Shown in pieces: positions 1 to 7,716 of a stretch of DNA of 64,000 nt. The stretch covers positions 3,844,001 through 3,908,000 of the forward strand of contig NC_017668.1 in the NCBI RefSeq assembly GCF_000284515.1. Reading direction: 5' to 3'. The position numbers and the translations under genes were made by a program. Source of the stretch: Halobacillus halophilus DSM 2266. Its GTDB lineage: Bacteria; Bacillota; Bacilli; Bacillales; Halobacillaceae. Positions within the stretch are counted from its first letter, which is position 1; each line of letters starts with the position of its first letter. Under the pieces are notes generated by a model. It searched no databases. It was not told the origin of the DNA and worked only from the letters and a program-made list of their open reading frames with translations.

Positions 1-987
1 TCCACTTATACAACAACCGGTCGTACGCTTATGGAGGCGTTCCGCAGGCTTACGGCAAAAACCCCCAGGACTACCTACTTATCTCAGCTTCGCTTAGTTG
101 TACTTGGAAAAGCTGTTGCTGAAGAGGGAGTAATGCCGGTTCTTGACTTACTCTACCGTGACCATGAATTCAGAACTTCTTTTTACATGACCGTAGCGAA
201 GAATGCCAGGGTTGAAAGCATGCTCAGTATCGTTACACCTTATGAAAAAATCCCAGCCAATAAAATCATGGGTTCCATAGAAAATGTAGAACGTCATTGG
301 GCTGCAACAAAAGGGGTTACCATTGATAAGGTTATCGCAAGCATTAGAAATCCGGGAGAAGACCCCGTGATGAGTGGCATCCTCCTTTTAGGAGAAGAAG
401 ATATAGGGACAAACATGGGTAACGTGGAAAATGTCGATGCTCCTACAAAATTAGAAATCGATGAAATTGGCGTTTTTAAAGGAGATAAACTCGTAGGATG
501 GCTAAACGAAGAGGAAAGCCAGGGGCTTAACTATGCGACCGGAAATGTACACTCTACAGTTATTACACACCCTTGTGACGATGAAGGATCGCTGAGCGTG
601 GAACTGCTTCGAACAAGCGGAGCGATGAAAGGAAAAATTAAAAATGATCAGCCTGTTATTGATATAAAGATCGAAGCAGAAGGTAATGTAGGGGAAGTGG
701 ATTGTAAAGTTGACTTAAGTAAGCCTGAAGCAATAGAAAAAGTGAACAAACAAGCGGAGAAATCAATTAAAGAAAGCATTCAAGCCACCTTGGCTAAGGT
801 TCAGAAGGAATATGGAAGCGATGTCTTTGGGTTCGGAGGAGTTATCCATCGCGATCAGCCTGAGTATTGGAAAAAAGTTGAGAAGGAATGGTCTTCCTAT
901 TATCAGGATGTTGAAGTCAATGTTGAAGCCAATGTGAAGATTAGAAGAAAAGGTAATTCAACACAGCCAATCAACAAAGAAAGTTAG
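1..987 (+). CDS. Ger(x)C-family germinant receptor subunit C (5' truncated)
   Basis: C subunit of a nutrient germinant receptor, normally a lipoprotein on the outer face of the spore inner membrane. The frame is open from base 1, so the signal peptide and lipobox are outside the window; the first ATG (31) is internal. About 328 residues remain, including the charged C-terminal region (KSIKES, LAKVQKEYGSD) typical of the GerAC C-terminal domain. It is followed directly by a small two-helix membrane protein and then the B-subunit permease, so the order is C-(D)-B as in gerK operons; the A subunit is presumably just upstream. Family assignment is firm; the germinant cannot be inferred. Confidence 0.9.
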   Translation, partial: STYTTTGRTLMEAFRRLTAKTPRTTYLSQLRLVVLGKAVAEEGVMPVLDLLYRDHEFRTSFYMTVAKNARVESMLSIVTPYEKIPANKIMGSIENVERHWAATKGVTIDKVIASIRNPGEDPVMSGILLLGEEDIGTNMGNVENVDAPTKLEIDEIGVFKGDKLVGWLNEEESQGLNYATGNVHSTVITHPCDDEGSLSVELLRTSGAMKGKIKNDQPVIDIKIEAEGNVGEVDCKVDLSKPEAIEKVNKQAEKSIKESIQATLAKVQKEYGSDVFGFGGVIHRDQPEYWKKVEKEWSSYYQDVEVNVEANVKIRRKGNSTQPINKES

Positions 988-996
988 GTGATAAAG

Positions 997-1221
997 ATGT
1001 GGGCAACTATAGCCGTCTTAGCCGTTTCCACTCTGATTTTTTTCTTAGAGTTCCCGCGATTGAAGCGAAAAAAAAAGACGAAGGAAATCTGGTGGTTTTC
1101 CACTCTGCTGCTCATCGCTACGACGTTTAGTGTCCTGGAAAGCAGAAATGTGCAGCTGCCGAATCCATTGGATTACATTCAAGCCTTTTATACAACTATA
1201 CATTCTTGGATTGGTTTATAG
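997..1221 (+). CDS. Small two-helix membrane protein, probable germinant receptor D subunit
   Basis: A 74-residue protein with two predicted membrane helices (about residues 2-20 and 33-50) separated by a very basic loop (RLKRKKKTK). I place the start at ATG 997, 6 nt after an AGGTG Shine-Dalgarno; a GTG at 988 would abut the preceding stop and would sit inside that site. Position between the C and B subunit genes and the two-helix layout match the small D subunits known from many ger operons, which modulate receptor output. There is no sequence motif to prove this, so the role rests on size, topology and context. Confidence 0.7.
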   Translation: MWATIAVLAVSTLIFFLEFPRLKRKKKTKEIWWFSTLLLIATTFSVLESRNVQLPNPLDYIQAFYTTIHSWIGL

Positions 1222-1239
1222 GAAGGAGCCAGAACACGC

Positions 1240-2334
1240 ATGGATAATCAGACCATAAGCGCCAGGCAGTATATGTTCCTTGTCATTTTCTTTATTATTG
1301 GCAGTTCGATCCTGATCGTCCCTACCCCCCTCGCCGCCCAGGGAAAACAGGACGCTTGGATGTCGGTCATTCTCTCCATCCTAGTTGGGGTCATACTCGT
1401 CATGTTTTTAAATAAAATTGGAAGTTTGTCCTCCGGGAAAACATTTGTCCAAGCGGCTATTTTCGTATTTGGAAACTGGGCAGGACGCTTATTCTGTATA
1501 TTTTATTTAAGCTTCTTATATATTTTAGCTTCTCTTGTTCTCAGAAATATTGGAGATTTCATGACCACTCAGATTATTCCAGAAACACCCTTACAATTTA
1601 CTCATACTTTATTTCTGCTCGTAATCATTGCCGGAACCTATCTAGGTATTGAATCGATTGCCCGCTCATCTGAAATTTTTATGCCCTGGATGATTATCCT
1701 GCTCATTTTTCTAACTATATCCATGATGCCTCAAATTAATATGGGTCAATTAAAACCTATGTTTGGTAATGGAGTTCTTCCAATAATAAGCAGTTCTTCT
1801 ATAGTCATTGGGACTCCATTGCTTGAGATGGTAGCTCTATTAATGATTTTCCCTTATGTGAAAGAGGAAAAAAAAGCTAAGCGAGCCTGGATATTGGGAA
1901 CTATTATCGGAGGAGGGGTTCTATTCCTTATCACCACTTTGTGCCTGCTGGTTCTTGGCAGTGATTTGACAGCTTTAAACGCTTATCCTACTTATCGAAT
2001 TGGGCAAAAGATTAACATTGCTGGTTTCCTTGAGGGGTTAGAGATTATCATCGCGATCATTTGGATGCTTACCATATTCTTCAAACTAATCATCCTTTAC
2101 TACGCTACTTCAGTAGGAATCGCCCAGTTCTTAACCTTGAAAGACCATCGCCCATTGGTACTGCCCTTAGGAATGGGAATGGTTGTCCTCTCCATTATTG
2201 CTTATCCAGATGTAGCTTATTTCGAGACTTTCGTAGGGGAAGTATGGTTGTCTTATTCCCTTACCCATGGATTAATTCTGCCTGCGATTCTCTGGGTGGG
2301 TCTGCTGATTAAAAAACGAATGAGTGGAAGTTAA
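1240..2334 (+). CDS. GerB-family spore germination permease
   Basis: Integral membrane B subunit of a germinant receptor (endospore germination permease, APC-type transporter fold) that is thought to bind the germinant in the spore inner membrane. The 364-residue length and about ten hydrophobic segments fit the family; it begins MDNQTISARQ, close to the usual N-terminus of spore germination permeases, and contains a conserved-looking PTPLAA segment after the first helix. It lies 18 bp after the small D-like gene and has GGAAGGAG upstream of ATG 1240. A hairpin terminator follows directly, so this is the last gene of the operon. Expression in the forespore (sigma-G) is expected from the family; the promoter is outside the window. 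Confidence 0.92.
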   Translation: MDNQTISARQYMFLVIFFIIGSSILIVPTPLAAQGKQDAWMSVILSILVGVILVMFLNKIGSLSSGKTFVQAAIFVFGNWAGRLFCIFYLSFLYILASLVLRNIGDFMTTQIIPETPLQFTHTLFLLVIIAGTYLGIESIARSSEIFMPWMIILLIFLTISMMPQINMGQLKPMFGNGVLPIISSSSIVIGTPLLEMVALLMIFPYVKEEKKAKRAWILGTIIGGGVLFLITTLCLLVLGSDLTALNAYPTYRIGQKINIAGFLEGLEIIIAIIWMLTIFFKLIILYYATSVGIAQFLTLKDHRPLVLPLGMGMVVLSIIAYPDVAYFETFVGEVWLSYSLTHGLILPAILWVGLLIKKRMSGS

Positions 2335-2337
2335 AAA

Positions 2338-2370
2338 GCACACCAATGACTGGCTCTATTGGTGTGTTAT
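2338..2370 (+). terminator. Intrinsic terminator of the germinant receptor operon
   Basis: Inverted repeat GCACACCAAT / ATTGGTGTGT with a 10-nt loop, starting a few bases after the permease stop codon and followed by a modest T-rich tail. Confidence 0.75.
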
Positions 2371-2416
2371 TGCATTTACACCTTTCCCCCCCCTGACATT
2401 GCCAACCTGAGTTCTC

Positions 2417-2845
2417 TTGAATTTCACAGCTGTCACTACCCTGAAACACATCATCGATTATAAACGCTTCGAGTACACATCTGCTGTTTCAGCTTCTATA
2501 GGGAATGTTCTATTAATCGACTTAGGAAGAAAGAAATTCATGCTTAAACACCATATACTCTACTCCCTTCTTTCATCGATCGGATTTCAGGTACATAATA
2601 TTCCCTTAGATGAGTCTATACTTGATTGCCTAAGTGAAGAAGTCTTGAACTACCTATCCGATCATTCGATTGAAGAAGTGGTGATTATAGGTTCATTTAA
2701 TGAAATAAGCGCTTTAACCTTTTTATTAGAACCGATTAAACAGTCCTACCCGCACATACATACCGTTTTTGTGGAAGAGAAGGCCAACGCCGCTGCTGGT
2801 CATCATTCACTTATTGATTTGACAACTAGTAAAATTGAAAAATGA
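2417..2845 (+). CDS. Hypothetical protein, possible degenerate B12-binding-like fold
   Basis: An open frame of 142 codons whose only early start is TTG at 2417, without a good ribosome-binding site; the first ATG is at 2539, inside what looks like the folded domain. The middle (LYSLLSSIGFQVHNIPLDES, then EEVVIIGSFNE) alternates hydrophobic strands and helices in the way of cobalamin-binding/Rossmann-type domains (a His-containing first loop, then GFQVHNIPLD), but this is only a visual resemblance. Composition looks coding and the frame ends just before a bidirectional terminator. It may be a real small protein or the remnant of a longer regulator. Confidence 0.45.
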   Translation: MNFTAVTTLKHIIDYKRFEYTSAVSASIGNVLLIDLGRKKFMLKHHILYSLLSSIGFQVHNIPLDESILDCLSEEVLNYLSDHSIEEVVIIGSFNEISALTFLLEPIKQSYPHIHTVFVEEKANAAAGHHSLIDLTTSKIEK

Positions 2846-2875
2846 CTGGAATTCTTAAGAGAAAGCAAATAAATG

Positions 2876-2915
2876 AAAAAGCAAAAGGAGACTAAACTTG
2901 TCCCTTTTGCTTTTC
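2876..2915. terminator. Bidirectional intrinsic terminator
   Basis: AAAAAGCAAAAGGAGAC / GTCCCTTTTGCTTTT hairpin between the converging ends of the 2417 and 2919 genes; A-run on one side and T-run on the other. Confidence 0.8.
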
Positions 2916-2918
2916 CTT

Positions 2919-3374
2919 CTAATCTACAACAATATAGGCAATCATTGGTCCATTCGAATTAATGTCCGAGTGCGTGGTACAAATTAAGCGGTAGACTCCT
3001 TCTTTATCAAATTTCAAATCTACAATTGTTTCTTTACCCTGCTGGACAACTCCTTTTATTTCGGTATCTTCAATAAAAAATGGATGCTCTTTGCCATTTA
3101 CACCGAATATACTTAATTTAATTGGTTCTCCTTTTTCTACAAGGATCGTACCTGGATCCCAGCGATACGCTTCAATTTCTTTCCCATCAGCTGTTTCAGC
3201 TTTAAACTCCCCTGTTACAAGATTAATGACGCGGGGTTCTCCATTTACTGGCTGGGATGAAGTAGCCATAGCACCCTGCCAAAAGTAGCTGCCTATAAAA
3301 TAGGCAGCAAAAGCTACCAGAACAGCTGCTCCGATCACGGCCACCTTCTTGGCTGATAAAATTAATGCACCCAT
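2919..3374 (-). CDS. Membrane-anchored cupredoxin-domain protein
   Basis: A 151-residue protein with an N-terminal membrane helix (about residues 8-30) and an extracytoplasmic cupredoxin domain. The expected type 1 copper ligands can be read off: His97 (KEHPFF), Cys132 and His135 (ICTTHSD) and Met144 (GPMIAY). It should carry electrons or store/deliver copper on the outer face of the membrane, in the manner of small blue copper proteins and cytochrome oxidase subunit II-like domains. The start is ATG 3374, behind AGGAGGG. No redox partner gene is adjacent, and a repeat element sits immediately upstream; the ba3 oxidase at the right end of the window is a conceivable partner but there is no direct evidence. 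Confidence 0.8.
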   Translation of the reverse strand: MGALILSAKKVAVIGAAVLVAFAAYFIGSYFWQGAMATSSQPVNGEPRVINLVTGEFKAETADGKEIEAYRWDPGTILVEKGEPIKLSIFGVNGKEHPFFIEDTEIKGVVQQGKETIVDLKFDKEGVYRLICTTHSDINSNGPMIAYIVVD

Positions 3375-3580
3375 TTAATCCCTCCTAAGGCTTGTTTACT
3401 TATATATATGCAAACCGCCTTAGGAAACTTGCCTCCATTATTCAATAAATACCTATTGCTTATTTCTGTGGCTCTGTTAAACTTCCGTATTGATTTTAAG
3501 GTAAAGCTCCCGATACGGGAAGAATCAGTTTCGAGATATGTTATATGAGGAAGGTCCTCCGGGGGACGATTTCGCTTTCC

Positions 3581-3626
3581 GGCCCTGCACGACGCAGGGT
3601 CGATCGACCCTACATCGTGTAGGGCC
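3581..3626. repeat. 46-bp near-perfect palindrome inside copy A
   Basis: Arms begin GGCCCTGCACGACGCAGGG and end with the complementary TACATCGTGTAGGGCC, meeting at TCGATCGA; 20 of 23 positions pair. Not seen in the other copies. Confidence 0.8.
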
Positions 3627-3777
3627 ATAGGAAAGTGTTCAAATGTGGAATCACCCCGAAAGACACGAACAGCATAAGCCGAGCATCAAAAGGACGGTGG
3701 TCTTTCCCTCCGTTGATGAACGGCTTATGTCTCGAGTGTCTGGATGATGGAACAAGACGAGTTATTTCCCCACCAGC
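3626..3777 (+). repeat. Hairpin cassette shared by copies A and B
   Basis: A segment of about 150 bp differing at only about six positions from 12121-12272. It folds on itself: AGACACGAACAGCATAAGCC (3661-3680) against CGGCTTATGTCTCGAGTGTC (3721-3740), with outer pairing GGAATCACCC / GGATGATGGAAC and inner CATCAA / TTGATG. It is far better conserved than the rest of the two elements. Confidence 0.85.
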
Positions 3778-3909
3778 CTCCTCCTCGTATTGGAACGGAC
3801 CACGACTTATCTCGAAACTGAGTATTCAACAATCCGGCCCTATTGCGTAATAAACCTCTTATGAAAAATCAACAATAAACTATAATAGATCCATTTTTTT
3901 ACACATCTA

Positions 3910-4803
3910 TTATCTTGAATTGGATAGAAAGGGTTTAGGAATGGGGGATTCAAACCGCATTACTTTTTTGTTACTAGGATGTTGAAAAGCAAGAACATGG
4001 GCGTGAAGACCTAACCTTTTAATTGGATTTGTCCGTGCTCCATATTTTTTATCGCCGGCAATTGGATGTCCAATTTCCTGCATATGCACACGAATTTGAT
4101 TTTTCCTGCCGGTCTCCAGTTGAACCTCAAGTAAAGTTAAATTAGCATTCCCCTGCACCTTTTTATAATGAGTAATCGCGTGCTGAGCTCCCTTAGGATT
4201 CTTGGTCGTAAACATTTTCAGCGTTTTACTTTCTTTTACGTACGATTCAACGGTACCTTCGGGCTGCTTCGGCGAGCCTTCCACCAATGCCGCATACTTA
4301 CGCTCTTTAACCATTTTCTTCCATGATTGCTGGAGTTTTAATTTCGCTTCTTCGTTTTTGGCGAACAGCATAACTCCTGATGTATCACGGTCCAAACGAT
4401 GTACAACAAAAATTCTATGGTTTGGATTTTTACTTTTTACATAATTCATCAGCTGCCGATGTGCGGTCTCCTGTTTTTCTTTTGGAGAACCTATCGATAA
4501 TAGTCCGGCACTCTTATCAATGACGATCAAATCTTCATCTTCGTGTAGAATCGACAGCCCTGTTAAGGCGGCTTTTCGTTTAAAGGTTTTATTTTTTACG
4601 ATTGTGATCTTCTGCCCTGGCTGTAATTTATGGTCATGCCTGGTTTGAACTTCATCCTCTACCAGAACTTGTCCTCGCTTAAGAACAGACTTCACTGAAT
4701 TTCGGCCAGTTTCGGGTAGCATTCTTAACAAAAAAGACAATAGTTCATCAGACTGCTCTACGGTAAAGCTATTTTTCGGTGCATTATTTTTTCTTTGAGC
4801 CAC
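3910..4803 (-). CDS. RluA-family RNA pseudouridine synthase
   Basis: Converts a specific uridine in rRNA (or tRNA) to pseudouridine. An N-terminal S4-like RNA-binding region (about residues 20-70) precedes the catalytic domain, whose signature HRLDRDTSG carries the catalytic Asp138; the later motif TGRKNQIRVHM is also family-typical. At 297 residues it is a normal RluA/RluD-class length. The start is GTG 4803, 8 nt after AGGAGG. It appears monocistronic; no separate terminator is evident before repeat copy A, which begins about 55 bp downstream. Which uridine is modified cannot be told from sequence alone. Confidence 0.92.
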   Translation of the reverse strand: MAQRKNNAPKNSFTVEQSDELLSFLLRMLPETGRNSVKSVLKRGQVLVEDEVQTRHDHKLQPGQKITIVKNKTFKRKAALTGLSILHEDEDLIVIDKSAGLLSIGSPKEKQETAHRQLMNYVKSKNPNHRIFVVHRLDRDTSGVMLFAKNEEAKLKLQQSWKKMVKERKYAALVEGSPKQPEGTVESYVKESKTLKMFTTKNPKGAQHAITHYKKVQGNANLTLLEVQLETGRKNQIRVHMQEIGHPIAGDKKYGARTNPIKRLGLHAHVLAFQHPSNKKVMRFESPIPKPFLSNSR

Positions 4804-4877
4804 ATGACTTCCTCCTTATTTCTAGTACTCTTGTCTAGTTTACCATCTCACAGGCTGTTCTACCCCGCAAATGGAAA

Positions 4878-4903
4878 AAGAGCAGCACCAGAGGCTGCTC
4901 TCT
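4878..4903 (-). terminator. Intrinsic terminator downstream of the haloperoxidase-like gene
   Basis: AGAGCAGC-ACCAGAG-GCTGCTCT stem, followed on the minus strand by a T-run (TTTTTCC), 25-50 bp after the stop codon at 4927. Confidence 0.8.
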
Positions 4904-4926
4904 TCTTTATTATACATCTCTTTCTC

Positions 4927-5832
4927 TTAAATAAATAATTTAGGATCGATCCAATCATAGGTAGACGAATGTCCATTCGATTCATCCTCTCGAAGCAAGA
5001 AGGAATCACATTTTTCATCGTAATCAAATGGGATAGCCTGCTCATATGTTTGAGGAATGATGTCAGCGTTTCTATATTCACGTGAAGAGCGGTCAATCGG
5101 CAATCCATCCACATTATCTTTCTTAAGCTCTTCAACCACAATCCTGCCAATCTGTCTTCCTAATCGAAGCCCTTCCGAATTATCTACGGGATAATGAACA
5201 CCTGCGAATAACCTGGATTGAGCATTTTCTTCTGCAAGATAATGAAGTTTCTGACGTTCTGCAGGAAAGAAGTAACTTAGAATGACCTCAGCCGCTCCTG
5301 AAATGGAGGCGTGGCCTGAAGGATAAGAAGGATGCAAAGGTGTACAAATGTAAGTTGCCAAATGTTGATCCAATTGGTTAGGTCTTGGCACAAGCCATTT
5401 GTATTTCAATGTCCAGGCTACGACAAAAGCATCGTTCATACCGCCGAACATCGCACTTAAAATTCGGGCTGCTCTAGGTGCTTCTATCCCGTACGTGTCA
5501 ATTAGCCGATCTACAATGGGGACCCATTGTTTGGAAGCTGGACCAGTCCCCCAATACTCGGCAATAGTTTTTTCTCGTTCGGATAAATTCGCGACTGTAC
5601 GCTGTACGACTTTTAATTGAGCGTACCAGTCAATGGTATCCGGATCTTTGATAGCTAAACGAATGGGACGACCATCTAATTTCTTGAATCCGTGGCGCCG
5701 GCTGTGCTGAATAAAGTACGTCTTCCAATCTCCGGCATCTGGTTCCACTCCTCCTGCAATTGTAGGAGAATGGTCCGCACCCGCATATGGCAGTTCAGTC
5801 CAGAGTGGATAAGCTCTTTTTTCATGAGCCAT
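4927..5832 (-). CDS. Vanadium-dependent haloperoxidase / PAP2-superfamily protein
   Basis: 301 residues with the three conserved motifs of the acid phosphatase/vanadium haloperoxidase superfamily in order: K145-x4-RP (KWLVPRP), PSGH at 171-174, and SR-x5-H-x3-D at 206-217 (SRLFAGVHYPVD). These bind phosphate or vanadate. No signal peptide or membrane helices are visible, which argues for the soluble haloperoxidase-like class rather than a lipid phosphatase; the real substrate is unknown. The start is ATG 5832 behind GGGGGGTGAAG. A 25-bp perfect-arm hairpin (5844-5868) lies between it and the ABC transporter genes upstream. Confidence 0.82.
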   Translation of the reverse strand: MAHEKRAYPLWTELPYAGADHSPTIAGGVEPDAGDWKTYFIQHSRRHGFKKLDGRPIRLAIKDPDTIDWYAQLKVVQRTVANLSEREKTIAEYWGTGPASKQWVPIVDRLIDTYGIEAPRAARILSAMFGGMNDAFVVAWTLKYKWLVPRPNQLDQHLATYICTPLHPSYPSGHASISGAAEVILSYFFPAERQKLHYLAEENAQSRLFAGVHYPVDNSEGLRLGRQIGRIVVEELKKDNVDGLPIDRSSREYRNADIIPQTYEQAIPFDYDEKCDSFLLREDESNGHSSTYDWIDPKLFI

Positions 5833-5843
5833 ATCTTCACCCC

Positions 5844-5868
5844 CCTTCCATATATAGAATATGGAAGG
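5844..5868 (-). other. Inverted repeat in the yfiC-haloperoxidase gap
   Basis: CCTTCCATAT / ATATGGAAGG, 10-bp perfect arms with a 5-nt loop, immediately upstream of the ribosome-binding site of the 5832 gene. There is no T-run, so it is either a weak terminator for the ABC operon or a structure affecting translation. Confidence 0.6.
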
Positions 5869-5907
5869 ACAATCTTCAGGGTGTAAGCGTTCAATCTCCA
5901 GATTCCG

Positions 5908-7716
5908 TCACCCTCGACTTCCTGCCCGCTGTGTTTTAACCAGGTCAGCATAGAAGCCGTTTTGATCGACCAGCTTTTGATGGCTGCCCTTCTCCACAAT
6001 TTTCCCTTCTTCCAGAACAATAATTAAATCAGCCGCACGAATTGTATTAAGACGGTGAGCAATGACAAAGCTTGTACGGCCCTTCATCAGTCTAGATAAA
6101 CCATCATTTATTTTCATTTCTGTCACGGTATCAATACTGCTCGTAGCTTCATCCAATATTAATAAGGCCGGGGATGCGATCATCGCACGGGCAATAGACA
6201 ACAATTGGCGCTGTCCGTGACTAACTCCTCCTCCATCCGAATCGAGCCAGGTGTCATACCCGTTGGGCAGCCTTGTAATAAAATCATGTGCATGAGCCGC
6301 CTTGGCTGCATCCTCTACCTCTTCATCCGAAGCTTTCAGCCATCCATACCGAATATTCTCCCGAATGGTTGTATGGAACATGGTGGCATCCTGCAATACC
6401 ACTCCCATCTGATTCCTCAAGCTGTCTCGAGTAATAGATTTTATATTTTTTCCATCAATTAAAATTTCGCCCTGATCAGGATCGTAAAAACGGGAGAGCA
6501 AAGATATGATTGTTGTTTTTCCAGCCCCTGTAGGACCTACTAAAGCTACTGTCTGGCCGCGTTCTGCCTCAAAGGTAATGTTGGCTAATGTTTGCTGCTT
6601 ATCCTCATATGAAAAATCCACCGCCCTGAATTCAACATCGCCCATGAGAGTCCCGGCCGCTTCCGCTTGTTCTTCATCCGATTTCTCTTCTGATTCATCT
6701 ATAACCTGGAAAACTCTTTCAGCGCCAGCAACGGCAGAAAGGATCATGTTGAACTGATTAGCAAGGTCATTTAATGGCCTGGTGAATTGACGAGAATAAG
6801 TGGTGAACGTGACAATAATTCCAATAGAAATAAAGCCGTTTAAAGCGAGCAGACCGCCCGCTCCAACTATAATAGCGAAGCTTGCGTTGTTAAGCATATT
6901 CATCAGTTTGGGAATAAAGCCTGTGTATACTTGAGCCCAGTAACCGGAGTATTTTAAGGCAGCGTTTTTTGCTTCAAAATCGTCGATCACTCTTTCTTCT
7001 CTAGAAAACATCGAAATAATATTCTGCCCAGAAAACATTTCCTCCACGTACCCGTTAACATCGCCAAGATCATTTTGCTGCTTTTTAAAGAATTCTCCTG
7101 TTCGCTTCGTAATCCACTTCATACCAAAGTACATGACAGGAACGATGGTTAAGGTCATAAGAGTAAGCATTGGACTCAGCCAGATCATAATAACCACTGT
7201 TCCTATGATCGTAAGTACACTTGTGAAAAATTGGACAACGGCTGTATTTAAGGTGCGGCTCACATTTTCCATATCATTGGTTAAGCGACTCATTAACTCT
7301 CCCTGCTGACGCTGCTGAAAAAAGATCACGGGAAGCCGCTGCAAATGAGAAAACAAGTGATTTCGCATCGAGTACACGGTGTCCTGCGCTATACCAATCA
7401 TCCAATAATTCTGAAGCCACAAAAACAATGAATGGAAAGCGTAAATAAGCAGGAGCCATCCAAGCATGATGATCACGTCATTTGAACTTGGTTCAGCAAT
7501 CGCTAAATCTACCGTGACCCCGAGTAAATACGGACCGAGAAGAGATAGGGAAGAACTTAAGAGGATGACGGCAAGAACGGTATAAAAACGCTTCTTCTTA
7601 TCTGCCATGTAATGCCAGATCCTTTTTAAAGTGGAACGAATATCATCAACCTTCGGTGGCGCTGTACCGATGCCTTGATGGCGTCGTATGGGAGGACGCC
7701 CTGATTTTTCTGCCAT
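5908..7716 (-). CDS. yfiC: Heterodimeric ABC exporter half, YfiC-like
   Basis: ABC exporter half-transporter: six membrane helices (about residues 35-340) followed by a nucleotide-binding domain with Walker A (GPTGAGKTT), a non-canonical signature VSHGQ in place of LSGGQ, and a complete Walker B with catalytic glutamate (LLILDEATSS). Such halves pair with a partner encoded next door and export lipophilic drugs or lipids. At 602 residues it matches YfiC of Bacillus subtilis better than the longer BmrD. It overlaps the stop codon of the upstream partner gene by one base (TAATG), implying translational coupling. Start ATG 7716. Naming is by length, gene order and motifs. Confidence 0.85.
   Translation of the reverse strand: MAEKSGRPPIRRHQGIGTAPPKVDDIRSTLKRIWHYMADKKKRFYTVLAVILLSSSLSLLGPYLLGVTVDLAIAEPSSNDVIIMLGWLLLIYAFHSLFLWLQNYWMIGIAQDTVYSMRNHLFSHLQRLPVIFFQQRQQGELMSRLTNDMENVSRTLNTAVVQFFTSVLTIIGTVVIMIWLSPMLTLMTLTIVPVMYFGMKWITKRTGEFFKKQQNDLGDVNGYVEEMFSGQNIISMFSREERVIDDFEAKNAALKYSGYWAQVYTGFIPKLMNMLNNASFAIIVGAGGLLALNGFISIGIIVTFTTYSRQFTRPLNDLANQFNMILSAVAGAERVFQVIDESEEKSDEEQAEAAGTLMGDVEFRAVDFSYEDKQQTLANITFEAERGQTVALVGPTGAGKTTIISLLSRFYDPDQGEILIDGKNIKSITRDSLRNQMGVVLQDATMFHTTIRENIRYGWLKASDEEVEDAAKAAHAHDFITRLPNGYDTWLDSDGGGVSHGQRQLLSIARAMIASPALLILDEATSSIDTVTEMKINDGLSRLMKGRTSFVIAHRLNTIRAADLIIVLEEGKIVEKGSHQKLVDQNGFYADLVKTQRAGSRG

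Larger units (their letters stand above)
3499..3854 (+). repeat. Palindromic intergenic element, copy A
   Basis: Copy A (about 356 bp) of a family found seven times here. Left end: AAAGCTCCC ... AATCAGTTTCGAGATA at 3499-3538. Right end: TATCTCGAAACTGAGT followed by CCGGCCCTATTG at 3808-3854. The interior holds a 46-bp palindrome (3581-3626) and a 150-bp hairpin cassette (3626-3777) shared with copy B. It fills the interval between the 3' end of the pseudouridine synthase gene and the 5' end of the cupredoxin gene. Short ORFs across it are not conserved among copies, so I regard it as non-coding. Confidence 0.85.

Noticed and set aside
3635-3850. 71-codon ORF across repeat copy A (and similar ORFs at 3362-3628, 11713-11943, 12069-12368, 28265-28468, 35889-36071, 51213-51563, 51234-51509, 56680-57024, 59801-60022)
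   Set aside because: They lie in palindromic elements, differ in frame and sequence between copies, and lack ribosome-binding sites.
4860-5150. Overlapping minus-strand ORF at the end of the haloperoxidase-like gene (also 5676-6020)
   Set aside because: Alternative-frame shadows of genes with complete motifs; one crosses the terminator.
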